A DNA stretch of 23,350 bases. Origin: Seminavis robusta (Eukaryota > Bacillariophyta > Bacillariophyceae > Naviculales > Naviculaceae). The notes under the pieces are model-generated. The model worked only from the letters and a program-made list of their open reading frames with translations. It did not search any database and was not told the DNA's origin. The position numbers were made by a program, and so were the translations under genes. Position 1 is the first letter of the stretch; every line of letters starts with the position of its first letter. The stretch spans positions 1 through 23,350 of the forward strand of contig CAICTM010001748.1 of assembly GCA_903772945.1 (NCBI GenBank), given 5' to 3'. Shown in pieces: positions 1-8,888 of this stretch.

Positions 1-3000
1 TTAAGGGAGGAATATTGGATGAGGGATTGTACGGGGTGACGGGCGCGCTCATGCCGGATGCACTCACCTTGAGATCGCCATGCAAGATTGGCTGCGGTTT
101 ATTTGCATGCAAAAAGCGCAATCCTTGGGCAAGCTGTCACGGAGTGCAAGATACAGATGGTGTGAGAAGTGGACTGCCCTACCTATCAAAGTGCTCAAGG
201 AGATACTCACATCTCGAGTTATCTGCAAGATGATTTCTCCAGTCAGGAGCATAGTATCGTTGCGAAGTAAATCATGAAGCGAGCCATATTCCATGTACTA
301 AACCAGAAAGTCGAACCGCTCAACGCAGTGAGCAAGTCAAATACTAATCACAAAGAAAAGATTCAAATGGCGACTAGGCGACGCCACAACTCACCTCCAT
401 GACCATGACGGGATCATGATGTCGCGTCAGGACGGCGCCCATACTGTGGAAGAAACGGGAAGGACGGCGAAGGGTCAGTGTTTGGTGGACTAATCCAAAA
501 CTAGACAAGAAAAACAGCACAGTACTCAACGTACACCGTGGTGATACAGGGATGCCTCAACCTAGCCAACACTCTCATTTCCGTCTTGAATTCTGCATGT
601 AGCCTAGCGGTGTTGTTGATACAGGGGCAAAACATTTGGCCCACTCTACTGGATCTTGCGGCACTTGCTGAACCGAGAACAGATTCGTGGAGTGTCCTGG
701 ATTGATAGCCATTTCCGTCGCCAAAGCACCAGGGGAATAGTTTTGCCCACTTGCTTTTCTTTCCCTTGAGTTCACGGTTCAAGAAGGCTAGGCTGAAACG
801 ACGACTCACGTAGTCGCTATTGTCATTCGCGACAAGATTGGAACCAATGCCACCGGTTTCGTGGGAGAGTAAAATGCCGCTGTTCTCCAGTGGACCCGAT
901 GTAACGGTCCCGACCTCGAGATCAGCGACTTCGTTCGAGCCGTGGGAGCTATGTGTCCCAACGGAGGCACCACCAATGCCCGTCGTATTAGACGCCTCCG
1001 CTGCCACGACTACAGAACCTTCGTTGTTGAACCCCATGTTTTCGAGATTGGCGGCTGTGCTTGTTCTCCCATCAGTGCTGGGACTCCGACCACTGCTACG
1101 TGATCCGCTGCGACCACCGCTGCGTGATCCGCTGCGACCACCGCTATGCGTACCAGCCCTTGAACCTTCCTTCTTCTTTTGAGAGCTGAGCACTCGTTTG
1201 ATAGCCACCTTGGTTCCTCGGTATTCCTGCCATGGGTTGTTTCATTTTGTTTATTGCAGTGCCATGTGGGGGTTAGATACCGGTGGAAACACACATGAAC
1301 GTCACAATGCATTCGGCATCTTTTGTTGCTTGATGCTTGCTAACTTACCGCCAAGACCACCACACCAAAGGAACCTTGTCCAATGACTTCAACAGGATCA
1401 TCAAAGTGTAACTCTTCAGGGAAAACTTGCCAGACTTCATCGCTCTTTCGATTCTTGTGTCGAATGTACAAGATAGTGGCAATGGCAATGATGACTAATC
1501 CCACGATGGATCCCGAGACGGCAAAGATGGCAACATCAATACATTCCCCTCCAATCTCAATCGTCGAGTCGGCGCACTGGCAATTTCCACTGGCGTCCGC
1601 AGCCATGTTTCGTCCTGCCAATACGAATTAATAGAATAATTAGTAAGCGTGTTTGATTTAAAGATCAGACGATGAAATGACGAAATGACCTGTCATGTCA
1701 TGACACCGCGGGGCTGATCATCGTGCACTACTTACCTCCAAAATCGATGCTGCAATCTCGTTCGATGACTGTAATTCGTAGAGGCGACCTGACGATCAAA
1801 ACAGTAAGAGCAACAGCAACAGAAAGATCGAGAGACACGACGGTGAGGATGAGTGCATGTTTGTTTGTTTGTTTGCTTGTGTGCGTAAGTAAGCAGTAGG
1901 CCAGATAGTTGACGAACGCAACGTCACGTACTCTGGGATTTGTACGCCATTGACAAAGACCTCAAGAATGCCGACCCCGACTTCTGGATAACCCCACGTC
2001 ATTTCGTAGGTGTAGGGTCCGACTCGGTACACATCGAGCGTTATATCGTACCGTTCCATGTGAATGATGGCTTCTACCCGCGCGTTTTTTCGTTCGACAT
2101 TGTCAATGGCCCGGAGCGTGATTTCCTTGGTCTGTTGTACTTCTCCGCACACACTCATTTTGGAACATCCACTTTGCTTAACAGCACTAGCACTAGCAGC
2201 AGCGACCGCTGTGGTTGCATTGTTGCTGCCGCCTGCCAAATGTAGCATAGTATTCGGTTCGCCGTCGCTGTTTTCATTGTACTGAAAGACATCGACTTCA
2301 AATGCCTTGATACAGGGTTGACAAAAGCACTCGTATCCTTCCTTACACTCGAGACCAGCCACTTCACAAGAGCGATCAAACTCATCTTTGGGTAGTTTGT
2401 AGTGCTCTGGAGGACACTGAATATCTTGATAGAGGGTATCTCCTCGAATGCAGTGTAGATCCCCCGAGACTGGATCCTTGGAAATGAATCCTGCCGATTC
2501 TTGTTTGGTCCGTACTCCAAAGTACGATCGTGCAGTCCGAAATCCTGTAAAGTATCCACTGGTGGCCGCATCGAGGGCAAGTTGTGCAATGTGTGGCGTA
2601 GTGTGACAAAGTAGATTTTCTTGTAGATCAATGGACATGGCATGATCTGTCAATGCCAGTAGTGCTTCCTGAACTTCCTTGGAGACCGTCTTGTCCGTGT
2701 GATGGAGTGCTGCCACGGGCCATTCTGGATGCAGTCCTGTGGATGATACGAATGGGAATATGGTTCCATCGTCTAGGACGTGTGTTTGTGGATTGATGAT
2801 CTTGAAGGTGTCTGTATGTGTGAAAGACAAACGAAACAGAAACAGAAAGAAGAGGTGGTGAGCCATGTATGTATGTCCAGTCATGTCATGTCCAGTCATG
2901 ACAAACTTACCATCTGGAAGAGGTCTTCCCCGTTCATCCGTGTGTCGTTCAATTTGATCGGTCCTTGCAAATCCAATTTCAAAGTCTCCATCCAGTAGAC

Positions 3001-3709
3001 CTTGTACAACGAGTCGTTCATCCTTGGTAAAGATGACTTGCTTGGGATCAGCCACGTAAGAAACTCCATTGACAAATAGACTGTAGAACTGAGTCTGTCC
3101 TCCTCCCATGGCAGTAATGGAACCTGCCCCAATGGTCCTGCCTATAAAGTCTTGAATGGTATTGACTTGATGATTGTCCTTTTTGACAAACATGACTCCT
3201 CCATACAGATCCAAGTCATAGGAATGACCTCTGGATTCTCTGCGATTGATGATCGTGACCAGTGCTTGAGCTTGGTATTCTGTGGCCATGCAGGAAAAGA
3301 CGGCGGAACTGCCAAATAGGAAATCTACCTCCTCTTCTTGGGCTTGTTCCATGAGCTGACTGAGTGAGACGGGCACCAACTCGAAGCGAATGGGAGGGTC
3401 AAATCGGATTCCCGCCGTCTCAGTGAGATATTCGGAAAACAACTTTCCGTACAAATCGAACGCCGCTTGATCGCCTTCGCTGGCGTAGACTCCGACGCGG
3501 TAGACGGGTTTGTGGAGCAGTGGATCTTGGCGGTGGACCACAGTGGTACAGCCATTGGCATCGGTAGTCACGTTAAAGTCATGGGCGCTGTGGTGCTCTG
3601 CTTCACCCATGTGGGCATTCACTTGACTAGTACTAGTACTAGTACTACTAGTATTCAAGCTCATCAGTAGAAACAACCAGCACACAACCACCTGAACCTG
3701 ATTGAGCAT
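1..3709 (-). CDS. Receptor protein kinase with phosphonate-binding-like ectodomain (5' part; 3' end outside window)
   Basis: Eight exons fit in phase: 3709-2911, 2811-1932, 1788-1736, 1614-1349, 1226-535, 443-395, 297-211 and 133-68, giving 964 residues before the window edge. A hydrophobic signal peptide (residues 1 to about 20) is followed by a type 2 periplasmic-binding-protein fold resembling PhnD (about 68-365, with YRVGVYA and FLFGSSAVF). Next come a Cys-rich segment (398-436), an Ala/Ser linker, an Ig/filamin-like domain (about 480-572, ending VQIPESPLRI), a membrane helix (about 604-628) and a kinase domain. The kinase shows GQGSFG (656-661), VAIK with Lys676, an insertion of about 190 residues, LRHPCITTV, VMVMEYMEYGSLHDLL and HGDLK (960-964). 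The rest of the kinase, including DFG, lies off the left edge. By family knowledge it is a plasma-membrane TKL-like or tyrosine-like kinase; ligand and targets are inference. The start is uncertain because several in-frame ATGs lie between 3709 and 3781. Confidence 0.85.
535..1226 (-). other. Receptor-kinase exon carrying a long insertion between beta-3 Lys and helix C
   Basis: This 692-bp exon begins EYRGTKVAIK and ends in the helix C region with AEFKTEMRVLARLRHPCITT. Kinases usually have about 15-20 residues between the VAIK lysine and the helix C glutamate; here there are about 200. The insert starts with a Ser/Gly/Arg repeat, continues as a Ser/Thr/Gly-rich low-complexity stretch, and ends with a Trp/Cys-containing part (KLFPWCFGDGNG, MFCPCINN). 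The frame is open throughout and both splice junctions are canonical (acceptor GGCAG, donor GTACGT). An unrecognised intron inside it cannot be excluded without transcripts. Confidence 0.75.
1085..1153 (-). repeat. 24-bp coding tandem repeat in the kinase insertion
   Basis: Units lie at 1085-1108 and 1109-1132, with a partial third at 1133-1153. Each unit encodes eight residues of the pattern GGRSGSRS on the minus strand. The 24-bp length keeps the reading frame, so copy-number change would lengthen the basic Ser-rich linker without breaking the kinase. Confidence 0.8.
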
Positions 3710-3736
3710 CTTGAGATTCATCATCTTGAGATTCAT
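3707..3736 (-). repeat. 15-bp duplication at the receptor start codon
   Basis: The 15-mer catcttgagattcat occurs at 3707-3721 and again at 3722-3736. On the minus strand it encodes MNLKM twice, so it multiplies in-frame ATGs directly before the signal peptide. This is why the receptor start cannot be fixed from sequence alone; 3709, 3721, 3724 and 3736 are all in frame and compatible with a hydrophobic leader. Confidence 0.75.
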
Positions 3737-4465
3737 GGTCATCTTGATCATCATGGTGGGTATTAATATCTGAATGATCAATCTCTAGCTAGCTAATAGC
3801 TTGGACTGCTTTCTTTTAGCTAGCTAGCTAGCTAAAGTGAAGTATGAAGAATAGAAGTATTGATAGAAGTATCGATAGAAGAATAGAATAGAATCAAGAC
3901 CAACCCTTGACACTACTTGAAAGGAGGGTTTGAAAGTGGGAATTTCGTTTTTGTGAGCTTGCTTGAGAGCGTGGGATTGGTTCGATGTCTGTTGGCTGGC
4001 TGACCTGTTGGCTGAGCTGTCGAGAAGCCTGATTGCTTTTGGCTTTTGGCTTTTGGGTTTGGCCATCATGAAACTACTGGATTTGGTACCGAATCCTACT
4101 CAGCTCAGTACATATTAGTACATAGACTACTAGCTAGTACTACTTGAATGAATCCTAGCTAGCTAGCTAGTATTCATCTGCTTGGAGGAGTACTGGTACT
4201 ACTAGCTAGTGAATAATAATGGCAGCACAATCGCTTTTGTGGAACAAGAATGACTCTTCTTTTTGCCACTGTTAATACCGCAGACAATGGTCAAAAACAA
4301 ATTCGGAACTTGCGGAAAGAATGACTCGAAGCTTCTCAAAAGTGCTCAAATAAATATGCCCATCAGAATCTTCAATGTTCAATGGTCAACAATAACACCT
4401 TTAGTACACCTCTGTCATCGTGGCACTGTACTGTACCAGGTACTAGGCCTACGGCTACTGTACAT

Positions 4466-4489
4466 GTAGTACTAGCTAGCTAGTACTAC
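4466..4489. repeat. 24-bp perfect palindrome
   Basis: Positions 4466-4489 read the same on both strands, centred on a TAGCTAGCTA core with AGTACT arms. It lies directly beside a TACATGTA octamer at 4461-4468. It may be a cruciform-prone site or simply an outgrowth of the TAGC repeats common in this DNA. Confidence 0.85.
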
Positions 4490-4615
4490 TGAGCTCCGGG
4501 TGTGCCCAAGACTGTCTAAAGCCGAATAAATATCGAGTACTTACTCCAGTAGTTCGAGTATTTCAACGTCTTTTTAACTTTTCAGAGATTAAAATGAATT
4601 AAAAAAGAATTCCTA

Positions 4616-4751
4616 AAAGAACGCCAACGTTAGAACTAACAGGATCTTCAACAGTTCTGTGTTCCCAATTCAAAAGGAGCTTCTGGGGGTTGGAGGAAAC
4701 ATGGTTTTGATAAACTGGTACAGAACAATAAGATCCAGGTTGGCGTTCTTT
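4616..4751. repeat. Imperfect long inverted repeat (hairpin / MITE-like)
   Basis: The outer arms are a perfect 13-bp inverted pair: aaagaacgccaac starting at 4616 and gttggcgttcttt at 4739-4751. Two further pairs nest inside in the correct order: ggatctt (4642-4648) with aagatcc (4730-4736), and gttctgt (4654-4660) with acagaac (4720-4726). Bulges separate the paired blocks and the loop is about 50-60 bases. No clear target-site duplication flanks it and no ORF lies within. A decayed miniature inverted-repeat element or a transcribed hairpin RNA would both fit. Confidence 0.65.
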
Positions 4752-4790
4752 CAAACGGTACTGTACGGTATGGTACCACGTCCTTCTAAG

Positions 4791-4817
4791 CTTTTATTAA
4801 TTAATTAATAATAAAAG
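4791..4817. other. AT-rich inverted sequence, possible polyadenylation signals
   Basis: The stretch runs CTTTTATTAA through TTAATTAATA to ATAAAAG and is nearly self-complementary. It gives an AATAAAA-type signal on both strands. No gene ends close to it in my models, so a role in 3' end formation is speculative. Confidence 0.3.
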
Positions 4818-6079
4818 GTTCGTCGGATGGCTGCATTGCAGTGGTTGCCGTAACATACATGTTCAACTAATTTTAAAGAAACAAATACAGAGTAAGTCCA
4901 ATGGTTGTGAGTCAAGTCGAGTCCAGCAGTCTGCATGTCCTCAAGACTTTCTGATGATGCACGCATCGTTACTCATAGTAAATAGGTTTTGTGCGATTGA
5001 CTGCGATACAGTAGTATTGTACGGTGTAGAAAACCTGCGTTGACATACACATGGAAGCCGAGCCATCCTTGCTCCTTGCTATGTTCTGTTGCCGTACAAC
5101 TTCCCAGCTGACGAGAGACCCTAGACTAGTCGGCCAGCGCAGCATCATGTTTCCCCAAGCCCCCTTGCGGTATGATGACGTAACACAGAAACTCTATTAA
5201 CTCGTTTGAGTGAGGCGGTTTGCGGTGGTTGGTGCCGTAAGACTTTAAGAGCTTCCTCGTAAGAATGTTCTGTGGTGGAAGAGAACACGCGCTTTTCAAC
5301 CATTTCGAACTTTGACCACCAGCAGCTACTAGTACATGTAGTGTTGCTATTGAACTAGTAGAACTGCCTGCGGCCCCCACCTCCACCAACTTCCCAATTG
5401 GAGTACCCCCCTCTACCATACCGGTAGAATCTGCACCAACCACCAGGACATGGCATGACTGTACTGGAATTGACCAGTGGAACTTACTTATGTGAGTGAA
5501 CGCCAGCGCATGCGCAGTCCTCTGTCCACCTTATAACCTGAGTTGCTCCAGGCTAATTGCCCTCAATTGAGGAGATAGGAAACCGGACCAAATTCCAAGT
5601 AGCAGTTCTCGATGCTAGAGTAAAGAAAGACTGACGTGTTTTTGGATTTGGATGGTGAGCACGTGAGCATTCTTCGAATGCCCCTCCACGGGTCCCGGAA
5701 CTGCCAGAGCAAAAAGACCTATTTACATACTCAGTATAAAGTAGAAGTTGTCTCGCAAACATCTGTCAGGCAGTTCCACAGTGAGTGTTCTTCGAGTACA
5801 GCTTGTACTGTGACACTTGGATTCAGCTGGTTCGATCTATCACACATCGTAAATCCCAATTTGAACACGGCAAGACACAAAGGATTTTAAGACTTTTAAA
5901 AAAAGGCCATCACAAAGATCTCAAGCCTCTCAAGCAGCCTCAAGGATGCTGCATTGCATCTGCGTACCGTAAAAGAAGCATGGGTGAGGTGTTATTCAAT
6001 ATGAAGAGCTGATGAAGGGAGTACCGGTATGAAGGGTGTGAGTTGAAGGCAAACATGTTCCAACGACACATCATGCATA

Positions 6080-6625
6080 AACTTCTACATGTACAAGAGG
6101 CATTGCTTGAAGCGCTTACCGCCTGTGGATATCGCTGCTAAGCTGGCTTTTGTACTGATCAGTATCATGTACTCTGAGTACAGTAGACGAGAACCGAGTC
6201 GAGTCAGAGGTAGTCTGTTTGTTTCAGCTGCGAAAAAGCTCCCTTTCCGAGCTGAAGCAGTCTACATGCAATATTAAATTGTTATGATAGTCTTGCTTTT
6301 CGACCAGTGATTGCCGGGCTTTGAGCCCAGACAGGAGACGGAAGGTGTGTAGTCTGTAGCGCTCTGGCTAGCTAGTAATAGTCTAGTTCTGAAGGTAGGG
6401 GGGAAGCAAAGCAAATCTCGAGAGAAACAAACCTTCTACTAGAGGCACTGCTTCAAGCTTACTACATGTATTATTATTTACTATAGCTCTTGCTCTGATG
6501 ACTACATGTCATGTACGTCTAGCTAGATAGCAGGTGAACTTATTGTTGAACCTGGCTATGCCTCGTAGAAGATCTTCCCAGCCCCACCCTGGCCACGCCT
6601 ACAGAAAGGCATTATGATAGTCTTT
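6080..6625. repeat. Diverged direct duplication
   Basis: Sequence at about 6081-6118 (acttctac..aagaggcattgcttgaagcgcttac) reappears with differences at about 6432-6462 (ccttctactagaggcactgcttcaagcttac). A second matching word, ttatgatagtctt, occurs near 6283 and near 6612. The offsets are about 350 and 330 bp, which suggests an old tandem duplication of a few hundred bases, now much degraded. No function is apparent. Confidence 0.45.
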
Positions 6626-7056
6626 TTCTGGTACTGGTACGGTACTGTAACCCATCCGTATTCCGCAGCAACTGAATACAGTATGATGACCACACGTAGA
6701 GGTGATGCTGTCGAAGAGACGGAGCGAACACTCTGGCAAGTGAGATCCTTGTTTGATGCTTGGAAATGCTGTAGCAACGAACACTGTTTTTACCACAAAG
6801 AGCACTGGTTCCCAGTGAGACTATCACTGAAGTGCTGTTGTCAAGCTAATGGTCTTGGGCAACCGTACCGACCGGTACCGTAGAGTCGCTAGCAGCCGGC
6901 ACCCAGAGGCAATGGGAAACGGATGGAGGAATAGTCGAGTGACTCCAGTGAGTCTGGTCTCCCTTTTGGGGGACTTTCATCATTCTGACTTGGCAGATAT
7001 CTTGGCGGTTGCTTGCTTGGTCCTTTCGTTGGCTTTGATTGTCGTACAGTCGTACT

Positions 7057-7076
7057 GTACTATTTTAAAATAGTAC
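7057..7076. repeat. 20-bp perfect palindrome
   Basis: The sequence gtactattttaaaatagtac is identical on both strands. It follows closely on a second near-palindrome (tacagtcgtactgta). It sits in DNA with no gene call. Confidence 0.85.
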
Positions 7077-7530
7077 CTGCATGTGATAGCCATCATCATT
7101 GCACCAGAAAAACCAGCAATGAAGCCGGAACAGCGAGCACACTCCTCCCTCCCTACGGTAGTCCACCTACAGTAATGGTCTTGGCATTAATTAATTGAAA
7201 GTTCAGGTTTGGCTATGCTATTTAAAATTAATAGGCCAAAAGTTTGACGACCCCACTGGCTGGAGGTCAACTGAATGCATCATCAATGGTGTCGGGTGGA
7301 ATCGAATCAATACTGGTACTACTAGCTAGTACATGTAGCACACGTACGTTTTGACCGGAGGTTGATTGTTGCATGTCATTGCGTGTACTGTATTCTTATT
7401 ACCAAGGTACGGAGAGATCAATCACAATCAAGGAACGTAGCGATTCGATAGTCTAGCTTGGTTGTGGTTGTTGGTTGGTACCGGTACTGTACCGGTAGCG
7501 GCCAATTGCACTGTACTGTACCGGTACCGG

Positions 7531-7568
7531 TAGTCGAGTCGACTTGAGGTAGTCGAGTCGACTTGAGG
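7531..7568. repeat. 19-bp tandem duplication
   Basis: The unit tagtcgagtcgacttgagg occurs at 7531-7549 and is repeated exactly at 7550-7568. It follows a run of ACCGGT and GTAC palindromes (about 7478-7530). The two copies are identical, so the duplication is probably recent. Confidence 0.85.
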
Positions 7569-8888
7569 TCGATCGCCATCGTCATTCGTCGCTTTGTCCA
7601 GCGCTTGCTATGGTAGCAACACGTACCGTACACATACCGGTGCCGGTAGGTGATGAAAAATAATGAAGAAGTGAGAATGATCTCGATCTCGAGCCAAAAA
7701 CTCTTTTAAAATTCAAAATTCAAATGGCGCGCAGGAGACACTGACTGGCTTGGGCAGCATGGTCGAGATTTGATAGCCTAAACTCTAACCAACTTGTTTG
7801 TGTCCCTACTGGTTAGGGTTAGGTTCCTCCTGTTCGACCTGAGAAATGAGATTTGCGTCCCATGTTCCGTATTACCGGCATTTACACGGGGGTTTAGAGT
7901 AGGGAAAGTACCTGGAGTTGGTGTTGAAGAGAGCTGTCCTGTGGCATGGTTGCTCCAAACGGGACATGCCACCAGCAACAACTGTGGCAACTAAAGTAAG
8001 CGTCTATCGGTATCAACGTATTCTCATCTCATTGTCAAGCGTCGCTTCGTTGCTGGTTGTCTCGTCTTTTCACCTACCTTTACAATACTCTACTCTAATC
8101 CCCCTTCCGCCCTTTACAATAAGGTTGATCGTTGGACTCGACTCGACTAACTCGACTAAAAAGGAAGGAGCGACCATGAGGACGAACGCACACCGCCAGA
8201 ACTCAACCTACCGGTAGCTACGTGTGCCTGTAGCTATCGTTGAACTGCAACCGCAATCGCCCACACAGTGCAAGAATTGTGAATACTGATATGATACGGT
8301 AGATGGACGGGCAGTCCAAAGTTCATACCTACGTACTGTACAACAAAGGCAAGCTCGTCCCTCTGAAAAAAAGACGTCTGGGTCAAAGCTCACTCCCGCA
8401 TTCAATCTCAGTTGCCAAACAGCCAGCGCTGCTGCTATCCACGGCCGTGGGCTGGCTGGGTTTGGCCGCATCGGGATCTCCCGGGCCCTGACCAGGAAGG
8501 TGAATGGAAGTCTTGAAGGAGGTTGCCGCAATGGCCAAAAGCGCAGTCAACCATGTTGGAATGGGGAATGCAATTTCCAGGTTCATACGGTACTTAGAAG
8601 CCAATGAAAAAATCTTTTGGAATGGTGAAAAAGTCTCACAAAAAGCGCTGGGTTGGTGGTACCGGTGAAGCGAAGCTACAAGCACATCCACGTCTTGGCA
8701 ATACCAAATTGCGAGCCTCAATTGTCCCGAATCGAACAATCTTCATGGCGTTGCTTGGTTCGACATCAACAACTGAACAAGGAGCTCACAAATCACACAA
8801 GTAGAAAAGTAAAAGAAAGAAAACAAACAAAAACGAAAACAATATTGAATACGAAACGCAGCCTTGATTACGACAGACACGCACATAC

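Larger units (their letters stand above)
3782..8888. other. Gene-poor intergenic region, 5.1 kb
   Basis: No open frame here carries a recognisable domain, and the longest frames (about 100-118 codons) look like chance. The DNA is dominated by short palindromic words: TAGCTAGC tracts near 3785, 3820, 4155 and 4470, TACATGTA octamers, and ACCGGT/GTAC runs near 7480-7530. A hairpin lies at 4616-4751. AT-rich inverted sequence containing AATAAAA lies at 4791-4817. The region separates the divergently transcribed receptor gene and GDPH gene, so parts near 3.8 kb and 8.8 kb probably hold their promoters, but I see no defined promoter element. Confidence 0.6.

Noticed and set aside
3824..4069. 81-codon minus-strand frame upstream of the receptor
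   Set aside because: Low-complexity Lys/Ser/Gln content from TTTTGGC-type repeats; more likely the receptor 5' leader or promoter DNA.
5126..5443. 105-codon minus-strand open frame
   Set aside because: Composition is unremarkable, there is no motif, and it overlaps a TACATGTA/CTAG repeat patch. No splice partners were seen.
6300..6360. Possible tRNA or structured RNA around a gggctttgagccc stem
   Set aside because: Only one short stem is visible, with no T-loop consensus or full cloverleaf. No tRNA, rRNA or CRISPR-like array was found anywhere in the window.
8383..8739. 118-codon minus-strand frame containing a hydrophobic stretch (TWLTALLAIAATSF)
   Set aside because: The hydrophobic run could suggest a leader, but no downstream exon or conserved motif supports a gene.
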